Shown piece after piece: positions 28,831 to 36,181 of a stretch of 64,000 nt of DNA (within the stretch, counting starts at the first letter, position 1; every line of letters begins with the position of its first letter). Origin of the DNA: Pseudoalteromonas haloplanktis ATCC 14393. GTDB taxonomy: Bacteria; Pseudomonadota; Gammaproteobacteria; Enterobacterales; Alteromonadaceae. Where the stretch lies: contig NZ_AHCA01000003.1 of assembly GCF_000238355.1 (NCBI RefSeq), forward strand, positions 124,001 to 188,000. The letters run 5' to 3'. The notes below the pieces were generated by a model. The model made no database searches. It worked only from the letters and a program-made list of their open reading frames with translations, and was not told the DNA's origin. The position numbers and the translations under genes were made by a program.

Positions 28831-29402
28831 TAGTTTTGCTCCTGTTTAGCTTTGGCAAAGGCAGCATGGCTAAGACCAAGTTGGTCTGCGGCATACTTAT
28901 CTTCTGCGGTGAGTGCTGCTAAGCCGTCTTTGTCGTTTTCTGGCTTAGGTGTATTGGTGGTTTGCTTAGCGGTAAGACTTGCGATCGGTGAACGGGCATC
29001 TAACACCGCTTTTAACGCTGCAACGCCCTGCTGATTACCTAAGCTAGTTAAATATTCAACTTCTGACGCAATAATGCGGCCGTCTTGCTTGGCTTTATTT
29101 ACTTCTTGTTCAACCGATTGCGTAGCACTGCTGCTTTTAAGCGCGACCATTTCAGTGTGCAATGCGTTGTAGGTTTCTACAGGCACGTACTTAGCTAAAT
29201 TAACCTCATTAGGGCTATTCGCTTTAAGTGCAGCAACAGCGTCATTGGCGTTACTTAATTGGGTGGTGAGCGTGTCGGCTTCGTCGGCCTTAGCCTTTAA
29301 AGCGGCGAGTGCTGTTGTTGCTTTGGTGTAATCTGCATCGGTGACGTTATCACCATCCACAGTTACACCTAGCAAGCTCAGCAATTTTTGAGCTGCGTTC
29401 AT
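28830..29402 (-). CDS. Z: Capsid scaffold Z-like protein from an in-frame internal start in gene I
   Basis: ATG at 29402 lies in frame within gene I and is preceded by GGAGA at 9-base spacing; the product would be 190 residues (MNAAQKLLSLLGV...), mostly helical. Mu makes its scaffold Z the same way. The ribosome-binding site is visible; expression is inferred. Confidence 0.7.
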   Translation of the reverse strand: MNAAQKLLSLLGVTVDGDNVTDADYTKATTALAALKAKADEADTLTTQLSNANDAVAALKANSPNEVNLAKYVPVETYNALHTEMVALKSSSATQSVEQEVNKAKQDGRIIASEVEYLTSLGNQQGVAALKAVLDARSPIASLTAKQTTNTPKPENDKDGLAALTAEDKYAADQLGLSHAAFAKAKQEQN

Positions 29403-30005
29403 GGGTGTATCTCCATTGTTAACATGGGTTTTAGAAGTCTTTAAAACCGCCACTTTGTCCATACCATCAACCGCAGGGTCATTAGTCAGGGCAAAGTGGC
29501 GTAATTTGGTTGGGCGGCCTGTTTGTTTGTCATAATGAAAAACAGGGCTAATAAAGCGGTATTCGTCGTTTTTTAGGTGTGCGCGTGCGTTGGGTGTCCA
29601 GCGAACATTAAGGGCATAAAGCCCCTCGCCTGGTACATACTCTAAATCGCTTGGGTTAAACCAACCGCTAGCTGGGGCTGGCTTGCCGTTTTCTTCGGCG
29701 TGTAGGGTTTGGTGCTCGTAGTCAAAATGGTAATCGTTGGTACGAGTGCTAGCTGTGCTTTTTAGTAACTCAAATGCGGCTTGGTCAAGTAACCAGGCAT
29801 TGGCTGGTACATCGAATGGGCGGCCGTCATGTGATTTAAAATAACCATCAGGCATTACCATTACGCGCTCACTGATACCTTGCTCGTTTATTTCGCTTGC
29901 AAAGCGGCACGCAGCAAAACCTAAATCGGCAGGTTTGTTTGCTGATAAAACAGCTAATCCTATAGTGGTTTCAAGTAAGTGAAATGTGTTTAATGGTTTT
30001 GACAT
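28830..30005 (-). CDS. I: Prohead protease/scaffold, Mu gpI-like
   Basis: 391 residues. The N-terminal about 190 residues are a Mu I-type serine protease domain (GYFKSHDGRPFD, ASGWFNPSDLEYV, YRFISPVFHYD, LRHFALTNDPAVDG). The C-terminal half is a helical scaffold domain with an internal start (gene Z). It is the first gene after the proposed late promoter at about 30025-30083. It processes the prohead during assembly and is removed on maturation. Confidence 0.9.
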   Translation of the reverse strand: MSKPLNTFHLLETTIGLAVLSANKPADLGFAACRFASEINEQGISERVMVMPDGYFKSHDGRPFDVPANAWLLDQAAFELLKSTASTRTNDYHFDYEHQTLHAEENGKPAPASGWFNPSDLEYVPGEGLYALNVRWTPNARAHLKNDEYRFISPVFHYDKQTGRPTKLRHFALTNDPAVDGMDKVAVLKTSKTHVNNGDTPMNAAQKLLSLLGVTVDGDNVTDADYTKATTALAALKAKADEADTLTTQLSNANDAVAALKANSPNEVNLAKYVPVETYNALHTEMVALKSSSATQSVEQEVNKAKQDGRIIASEVEYLTSLGNQQGVAALKAVLDARSPIASLTAKQTTNTPKPENDKDGLAALTAEDKYAADQLGLSHAAFAKAKQEQN

Positions 30006-30024
30006 GACTGAGCACAGTTTGAAT

Positions 30025-30083
30025 AATCTGTGCCCAGTATGGATTTAGATTTAGATTTGTTGGCCGTGCGGTGTTTCGGGAAA
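30025..30083 (-). promoter_or_regulatory. Proposed late promoter upstream of gene I (Mor-type activator site)
   Basis: A 23-bp core at 30061-30083 (minus: TTTCCCGAAAC, then A/C, then CCGCACGGCCA) matches 40593-40615 with one mismatch. It ends 55 bases before the gene I start; the other ends 51 bases before the endolysin start. Exactly 19 bases after each core is a weak -10-like hexamer (CATACT here, CACAAT there). Mu places activator-dependent promoters (PI, Plys) at the same two sites. Confidence 0.7.
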
Positions 30084-30245
30084 GTTTACTAAATTAGAAT
30101 TTTTAAGGCGTTGAAAGTTAACTTGGAGTAATTAAGCATAGGGTTAATCTTTTGGCACTGTTTAAAACGTGTTTAAAACTCACCTTAATAGTTTTTAATT
30201 ACTTATGCGAGCAAACTATATCGTACCAATTTTATATTGCTTAAA
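30084..30245. other. Non-coding gap between cargo cassette and late promoter
   Basis: A+T-rich 162 bases after the AbiC-like gene. It contains a GTTTAAA-rich repeat (about 30158-30179) similar to those at 21755 and 25701. No gene seen. Confidence 0.4.
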
Positions 30246-31028
30246 TTAGTTATCAGCTTCCTCTGAAATGTTTCTTAAAGATTCTATATATTTTTTGATT
30301 TCTCTTCTTGCATAACCTTTTTTAGCTACTTTCATTAGTGCATAAAAATCATCAGCTAACCAATTAGCTCTTTCTTTAGTACAGAAAAAGCTCTTAAGTT
30401 CAAATAAGTAATAAAATTGATCTAGTAAGGCTTCTATTAAGAAGTCTTTAAATTGGCCGTTGTTTAACTCAGCAAATATAGTAATCAACTTAACCTTATT
30501 TATATACGCTGTTTCAATTTGATAAACCTTAGCTTTTAAATTCATGCTTGCAATATCATCATCCTTTAAATAAATCAAAAATAACTCTTTATCCATATCC
30601 TCAACTTTGGTAGCGTCATAAGCATAAGCCTTTAAACACTGTTCAATGGTTTGGTTTTCATTTTCTATTAACTTTAATACTTGATTACTTCTCTCTTCTT
30701 CCAAAATTTGCTTGGAATTTTGCTGCTGCTCTTCTTGCGCAGTCCTAGATTTACTATGCTCTAACCGAGTCAATTTTAACTCATGTCTTGTCAAAGTTAA
30801 TTCTTTTAGCTGTACTCGAATTGAAACAAGTAAAAGTATAATTGTGGCGAACGAAAAAACGGGGTTTAATATGCCTCCAAAGAAATCTCCCGTAGCTCCC
30901 CAATCGCCAAGTGTTTTAGCTGGGCCAATACCAAAATAAGTTAAAAAAGAACCTATAGCTACAATAGGAATAAGTAAAAACAACACCACTGTGATTACTT
31001 TAGTTGTTGTGGAACATTTATCGAACAT
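30246..31028 (-). CDS. AbiC-like abortive infection/exclusion membrane protein (putAbiC family)
   Basis: 260 residues: two transmembrane helices (about 10-31 and 53-71), a coiled coil (about 72-120) and a helical cytoplasmic domain. Between the helices is GDWGATGDFFGGILNPVFSF, the motif typical of putative phage abortive infection proteins (lactococcal AbiC relatives). It starts 2 bases after the upstream cargo gene, so they form a two-gene unit. Base composition is visibly more A+T-rich than the phage core. A defence or superinfection-exclusion role is inferred from family and place. Confidence 0.65.
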   Translation of the reverse strand: MFDKCSTTTKVITVVLFLLIPIVAIGSFLTYFGIGPAKTLGDWGATGDFFGGILNPVFSFATIILLLVSIRVQLKELTLTRHELKLTRLEHSKSRTAQEEQQQNSKQILEEERSNQVLKLIENENQTIEQCLKAYAYDATKVEDMDKELFLIYLKDDDIASMNLKAKVYQIETAYINKVKLITIFAELNNGQFKDFLIEALLDQFYYLFELKSFFCTKERANWLADDFYALMKVAKKGYARREIKKYIESLRNISEEADN

Positions 31029-31030
31029 AA

Positions 31031-32260
31031 CTAAGATCCTTTTTCGGCTTTATCTTGCTGTTCAGACTTACGACTCAAATCTACTTTTTTAATAAGCTCC
31101 ATCATTAACTCTTGCGTATTCAATGGGAAACTATCTTGCGGGTTTAAGTTTGTTTGTCTTGAAGCAAAGATTCGTTCGGCAATTGAAATTTTAATACGGT
31201 TTTGGTCTGCTTCTGGGAGTGACGCGATGTAAGGTGTTATTGCTTTTAAATCTAACGCAGTATGGTGGTAGTTATATTGTTGCTCACGGTGCTTTGTTGA
31301 TTCTCTGGAAAGGTATGCGGCTGGTATTGATAGAATAAACACTAGCACAGTTCTGAAAATTGAGTTTTCCCAATCAAAGCCAGAATGAGTTGAATCATAA
31401 AATGAAGAGCAAACGATTAGTACGATTATAGCCATACAACCCAGCGAACCATATCGTAACCAGTCCGCTGATTTTTTCTCGGATACCGCACTGGTATCAT
31501 AATCGTTAGCCATAACCCTATTTGCAGTATGACCTAGAACTTCATCCATTTGATCACTTTTTTCTTTTAATTCGATTTTAGTCGCATCGTAAGCTTCTAT
31601 AATTTCATTTAATTTATTATCTAACTCTTTAAAATCGCTTTCGGCAGCGACTCTCGTTTTACTCATATAATTTTCAAATTCATTGAACATTTGTTTCGTA
31701 GCAGACTTATGCTCTGAATATTTAGAATCCAACTCCTTTACTATCATTTTCAAGCATGATTTAACTAACTTATCTTCAATACTACTTAAATCATCCGGTA
31801 GTTTTTTCTCTAAAACAGGTAACGTCTGCAATCTTATAATATTGAACTCTCTAACTATATTTGAAATTCCTTCTCGAATAATATCTAATAACAGTCTTTG
31901 GTTGGATGTAATTAATAAAATTTTAAATGCTAAATCATAATATTCATCAAAGTTTACTTCAAGGTTATGTACAACTTCTGATATTGACATTAATATAGAT
32001 TCAAAGTTTGTAGGTACTCCAGTAACACGTAAACTAGAAATAGCGTAACTATCTAAGGCGCTTTCACTCAGATTTTCATTTAGAGAGCTTGCTTTCGATT
32101 CTAGATTATTTAAATCAGTTAAAACACGTTTCTCAACAGACGAAAAACTTGCTTGTTCGTGACGTGAAACGTTCTGAGCAAATTCATTATTAGCACTCCT
32201 ATGCTTTTCAAAATTATTAGAAATAGAACTAATTGTACGAACGAACTCTCTTAAAACCAT
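31031..32260 (-). CDS. Cargo protein: long coiled coil plus two transmembrane helices, unknown (409 aa)
   Basis: Residues 1 to about 260 are helical and coiled-coil rich. Two transmembrane helices follow (about 270-285 and 300-316), then a conserved-looking soluble tail (YLSRESTKHREQQYNYHHTA... ISIAERIFA). That tail resembles a segment found in membrane proteins of several predicted defence loci. I do not recognise an enzyme motif. AAGGA precedes the ATG. It pairs with the AbiC-like gene. Confidence 0.6.
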   Translation of the reverse strand: MVLREFVRTISSISNNFEKHRSANNEFAQNVSRHEQASFSSVEKRVLTDLNNLESKASSLNENLSESALDSYAISSLRVTGVPTNFESILMSISEVVHNLEVNFDEYYDLAFKILLITSNQRLLLDIIREGISNIVREFNIIRLQTLPVLEKKLPDDLSSIEDKLVKSCLKMIVKELDSKYSEHKSATKQMFNEFENYMSKTRVAAESDFKELDNKLNEIIEAYDATKIELKEKSDQMDEVLGHTANRVMANDYDTSAVSEKKSADWLRYGSLGCMAIIVLIVCSSFYDSTHSGFDWENSIFRTVLVFILSIPAAYLSRESTKHREQQYNYHHTALDLKAITPYIASLPEADQNRIKISIAERIFASRQTNLNPQDSFPLNTQELMMELIKKVDLSRKSEQQDKAEKGS

Positions 32261-32333
32261 ATTTAATTTATTCCTTTCTTATTTTAATGATTTAAGAGTA
32301 CATGTTTATATAGGTTTAACACAACTAACCAAT

Positions 32334-32785
32334 TCAAGTTAAAAAATCACTCAATATTTCAATCACTTCTTTCTCATCATCCTGCGACAACCCTAAAAAC
32401 GGCCTTGCTGGTATGGCGGCTAAACGCGGGATCATATCGCTGTTGCCGCCAAATTGATGAATAGCACCGTATTCCATGTTTGTACCAAACTCTAACGATT
32501 CGTCCCCTACGTTATAAGCGAATGTGTCGCGTAGTATGTCGTTTAGCCTGAGTATTTTATCTTTGTTCTTTTTTTGCTTTTGGCGTAGTCGGGGCTAAGT
32601 GCTTGCCACGGCTCACCGTCTGGGCTGCGCTGCTCGTCAAAGTGATCGCGATGGGTGAGCATTAAATGTTCGCCTACATTGCCAAGTGCTGGGGCTAAGT
32701 TATCTAGGTTCTTTACCAGCTGGGTGAGCACATCACTTACGGCCGTTGCGCCTTCGGTGCTTATGTCAATACGCGCACCAGCCAT
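32334..32785 (-). pseudogene. G: Phage virion morphogenesis protein G, frameshifted (Mu gpG-like)
   Basis: The start at 32785 gives AGARIDISTEGA...ALSPDYAKSKK and would stop after 80 residues. One base added in the A7 run (about 32571-32577) lets the frame continue into DKILRLNDILRDT...LEFGTNMEYGAIHQFGG and end at 32334, 150 residues in all, the size and motif set of Mu gpG (tail completion). Either a one-base deletion, a sequencing error, or slippage on the A run. Confidence 0.8.
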
Positions 32786-32979
32786 TACACTAGCCCTTCG
32801 TCAAATGCTTGCATGTGGGTTTGTTGGTCAAGTCCTGCAATAAGCGCCGGTAATAGATCAGCAATTTGGTTAGCCTCTTGCCCTTTAGCTTGTTGCTCAA
32901 GCTTTGCAAATTCGCGGCATGTTTGTAGTGTGTACGGGGTTTGCTGTAGCAGCTGCTGTGCTTGGGTTAATAATTTCAT
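32785..32979 (-). CDS. Small protein between F and G (64 aa)
   Basis: Helical, Gln/Leu-rich, no transmembrane segment. It overlaps F by 4 bases and abuts G, so it is part of the head operon. Unknown; a head-assembly helper is likely. Given the zincin domain on F, an antidote role is possible but has no direct support. Confidence 0.6.
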   Translation of the reverse strand: MKLLTQAQQLLQQTPYTLQTCREFAKLEQQAKGQEANQIADLLPALIAGLDQQTHMQAFDEGLV

Positions 32980-34457
32980 CGTCTTTTATCCTGTGATTTA
33001 GCGGCATCTTTTACTAGTCGGTCTATCCAGCTTACAAGCTCTGGTTGCCATTTTTTAAGATCTTTACGAGCAAGCGCCCAGGCGGTGAATGCCTCTGCAA
33101 ATTGCTCGTATTTATTCACCGCACCGTAATAGGTAACGGGTAAGGCATTTTTTAATAGCTCTGGCGCACCTGCGTAATAGTGTACTTGGTGGCCGAGTTC
33201 GTGCAGCCAGGTTGAGACTAAACTATGTGCTTGGTGTTTATCTAGTGAATCTGCACCACTTGAAATAGTATGATCACGATTGATTGTCTCACCGTGCCAA
33301 TTATACGAGTACTTACCTTTGTTATTTGCTGAACGTTGTACGGTAAGTGCAGCACTGTCTTTTAGCGCTTGCATATCAACTTTAGCTAAATTTTGGGCGT
33401 TTTTCACTTTTACGACTACGTGCTCATACCCTACAGAAGTAAAACCCCCGCAGTTTTTAGCGCCGCGAATGCTGTATTGCATGCGCGCGTAAAATTCATC
33501 TACGCCTAAGTACTTGCCCACTTCTGAGCGAATTGCTGCATTTGCTTTAGAACCTGCGCTCATTTGGGTTTGATTGACAAATACGGTTTTGGTTTTTTTG
33601 GCTGTTAAAAAGTCGTTTAAGCCGTTAAGTACTTCACTGTCTAATTGTGCCAGTAATGGATCAAGCTTTAGTGCTGTGACGTTTTTAGCACTGCTATAAG
33701 CCGATGGTACAATACGGGTTGCTTGGTAATCTTCTATGCGTTTTGCGAGCGGTGGCTTATCGGCCACTTGTTTTTTAACCTGGCTTGTTAGCTGGGTGGT
33801 ATTCTTGGGGGTGTAGTCAAAGCCCGGATCAATACCCAGTGGTAGCTCAAACTCTTCACCCGTTTTTTTGTTGGTCCACGTATAACTGCCGTTATCGGGC
33901 GCGGTGCCTACGGTTAAGCCTCGGCGTTTAAGCTCTCGCTCGCTTAAGCTAAACTTTTTACATTTACAGCCCCAGCCATTTTGCGGGCTGTGGGTGTCCC
34001 ACCATGGATCATCAACCGGTAGCACCAAGTTGTTCCATTTTAAGTGCAGTACACGCGGGGTTTCGCTATCGCCGTGCTTGTATAACGCATAAGGGCGGCT
34101 TGCTTTGAGCGCTTGTATTTGCCCCTCACGGCCTGCGTTGTAGGCTTGGCGTATATTGGTTTCGTAAATTAACTGGCTACGCCAAGCTGGCTGGCCGTTA
34201 TGCTCCCATCCGTAACGGGCTTTGATATTATCAAACTCTTTTTGAAACCAGCCCAGGCTTTTACCTTCGCTGATCGCTTTATCGACTGAGGTGTAAAAGT
34301 CGTTAAGCATATCGGCTTTGGTCACGCCTGCAACCATAAACGCGCGGTTGTGAGCGCCTTGCCATACATCATCCCAGCTGTTGCTAGGTGTGTTTAGCTT
34401 TTGCCGAAAAAAGCTTATGCCATCGTCAAACGGTAATGAACCATATCTAACAGCCAT
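32976..34457 (-). CDS. F: Head morphogenesis protein F (MuF) with C-terminal zincin-like domain
   Basis: 493 residues. The N-terminal about 210 match the MuF/minor head family (LIYETNIRQAYNAGREGQI, PWWDTHSPQNGWGCKCKK), which packs with the portal and can be ejected with DNA. The C-terminal about 280 residues are an extension. It has HELGH at 419-423 followed by Glu residues in YEQFAEAF (about 450-457), the zincin metallopeptidase pattern. Phage MuF-toxin fusions are known. Overlaps portal and the next small gene closely. Confidence 0.85.
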   Translation of the reverse strand: MAVRYGSLPFDDGISFFRQKLNTPSNSWDDVWQGAHNRAFMVAGVTKADMLNDFYTSVDKAISEGKSLGWFQKEFDNIKARYGWEHNGQPAWRSQLIYETNIRQAYNAGREGQIQALKASRPYALYKHGDSETPRVLHLKWNNLVLPVDDPWWDTHSPQNGWGCKCKKFSLSERELKRRGLTVGTAPDNGSYTWTNKKTGEEFELPLGIDPGFDYTPKNTTQLTSQVKKQVADKPPLAKRIEDYQATRIVPSAYSSAKNVTALKLDPLLAQLDSEVLNGLNDFLTAKKTKTVFVNQTQMSAGSKANAAIRSEVGKYLGVDEFYARMQYSIRGAKNCGGFTSVGYEHVVVKVKNAQNLAKVDMQALKDSAALTVQRSANNKGKYSYNWHGETINRDHTISSGADSLDKHQAHSLVSTWLHELGHQVHYYAGAPELLKNALPVTYYGAVNKYEQFAEAFTAWALARKDLKKWQPELVSWIDRLVKDAAKSQDKRR

Positions 34458-36023
34458 TTAACGGCCCTCATACACTTCTAGTGCGCCTAGTAACTCACTG
34501 GCTGCCATTGCCTTTGCCATTAGCTCAGTAAGGCCCTCTGTGCTTATTTGTGGCTCTAATTCAAGTATGCCGTCGCGTATTTCTTCTAAGCTGCTGGCGT
34601 TTTTAACCAGCTCGGTTACTGCATCGCTCATGCTGTTTAAGTGCGTTTGTGCTTGTGCGGCTAGCTGCTCGGCTACTAAGTCGGCGTTGTCTTTTTGCGG
34701 TACTGATTTGAGTGCGGCAAAGCCTTTTAAAGCGGTTTGTGCCTCTGTTGGTGCTGTTATTGGAGTTAAGCTTAAAATAGCCTCGCCCTTTTCTGGGAGT
34801 GGGATTTGGGTCTTTTCGCTCACCCATTTTGCAGGAATTGGGTAATTAACTTCGGTGAGTATTTTGAGGGCTGGGGCTAACTGGGCAATGTCTTCGGCTT
34901 CGCTGGTATCAAATTTAAAGCGCGGGATACGGCGCGTGCCTGAGTAACTTTTAGAGTTAAGCGCGTGCATAGGGTAAATAATATCGCGCGTTATGGTATT
35001 AGCTACTTGCTTTAAATCGCTTTCGGTTATGTCGTTTAATACATCCATGTGAACATTACCAAGGGCGTTAGTGCTGGTTTTGCCATCCGCTTGACTAGTA
35101 AGCGTTGCGCCTAATACCGCTTTGCTTTGGGTGGTTTCACACCACTTGATCATGGCTTCAAATGGGTCGGATTGACCGTTAGCGGCATTTTGAAATTCAA
35201 TCTCCATGCCCTTCGGAATAATGCCGCCTGCGTTATGGCCGATGCTAAGCACAGCACGTAACAAAGTGGCTTTTTCATCATCACTTGCGCCATTTGGGTA
35301 TTTGCCCAAGCGCAGCGGTAAGCCGTAAATCTCTAAGAACTCAGCCAAGTCGCGGATTGAATAGTTTTTAAATAAGTACGGCCATGCCACCGTTGACGTT
35401 AACCCAGTGCGGTGAATATAACCCGATTTACTGCGGTGAATATGCGCGCACCAGCCAAACGGGTTTAACTCTTGCCCTGTGTAGCTGTTATCACGCAGCA
35501 TTAACTGGTTACGGTTATCTGGGTGGGTTTGGAATAGGTTTTGGTCGCGAAATTCGTAACCAGTAATAATATGCTCGCCACCATCAAAAGCCCAACTTAG
35601 CTCGTTACACGAAAACGATTTTAGTATTGCGTCGCTACAATCAAAAAGTAGATCCTCTAACCAAGTGGCATCTTCTAATATTTCTTGGATTGCTGCGGCG
35701 TCTTTTTCTTCTTGCTCTGTTGCGTTACGTGGCGGCTCTACTGACCAATCGTATTTAAGCCAGCCTCGGCGGCGTTTGGTAAGCTCACTAAACAAGTGGC
35801 CGTCTTTGTCTTCCATGTCTTTGGCTAAATCAGCCATGGCCGCTAAGTTGCCTGCGTCGGCATCTTTTAGTAATTGCGCTAACTTTGCAGGGGTAAGCGC
35901 TTCGCTTGGGTGCTCAGCGAATTGGCGCATAAGCATGCCCACTCGGCTATCTTGCTCGGTTTGGGTTTGCTTAAAGTCGGTTGATTTAATTGGGTTGCCG
36001 TGAATATCTACTATTTGGTTCAT
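34458..36023 (-). CDS. Portal protein (Mu gp29-like, DUF935)
   Basis: 521 residues. DUF935 features include RRRGWLKYDWSVEPP (about residues 84-98), LSWAFDGGEHIITGYEFR, SIRDLAEFLEIYGLPLRLGKY and the C-terminal acidic helical region. It forms the DNA entry ring and follows the terminase by a 53-residue gene. Confidence 0.95.
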   Translation of the reverse strand: MNQIVDIHGNPIKSTDFKQTQTEQDSRVGMLMRQFAEHPSEALTPAKLAQLLKDADAGNLAAMADLAKDMEDKDGHLFSELTKRRRGWLKYDWSVEPPRNATEQEEKDAAAIQEILEDATWLEDLLFDCSDAILKSFSCNELSWAFDGGEHIITGYEFRDQNLFQTHPDNRNQLMLRDNSYTGQELNPFGWCAHIHRSKSGYIHRTGLTSTVAWPYLFKNYSIRDLAEFLEIYGLPLRLGKYPNGASDDEKATLLRAVLSIGHNAGGIIPKGMEIEFQNAANGQSDPFEAMIKWCETTQSKAVLGATLTSQADGKTSTNALGNVHMDVLNDITESDLKQVANTITRDIIYPMHALNSKSYSGTRRIPRFKFDTSEAEDIAQLAPALKILTEVNYPIPAKWVSEKTQIPLPEKGEAILSLTPITAPTEAQTALKGFAALKSVPQKDNADLVAEQLAAQAQTHLNSMSDAVTELVKNASSLEEIRDGILELEPQISTEGLTELMAKAMAASELLGALEVYEGR

Positions 36024-36181
36024 GGGTTTACTCTAACTTTAATGATGGGCTTAATGCTTAGTACGTATATATCAAGCGTTAATGTGTGTTGGTGGGCCTT
36101 GGCTAAACTGGCGGCGGTTATGTCTAATTGCTGTACTTGGGCTGTAAATATTTCTTGATAAAACACCCTAAAGCGAGGCAT
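36020..36181 (-). CDS. Small protein (53 aa) coupled between terminase and portal
   Basis: ATG at 36181 overlaps the terminase TAA (TAATG) and its TGA overlaps the portal ATG (ATGA), so it is translationally coupled at both ends. The product is MPRFRVFYQEIF..., ending in a beta-like IKPIIKVRVNP. No family recognised. Confidence 0.65.
   Translation of the reverse strand: MPRFRVFYQEIFTAQVQQLDITAASLAKAHQHTLTLDIYVLSIKPIIKVRVNP

Noticed and set aside
32785-32979. The 64-residue gene as an immunity protein for the MuF-zincin fusion
   Set aside because: Its place between F and G and its tight overlaps fit an ordinary head-operon gene; nothing in the sequence supports immunity.
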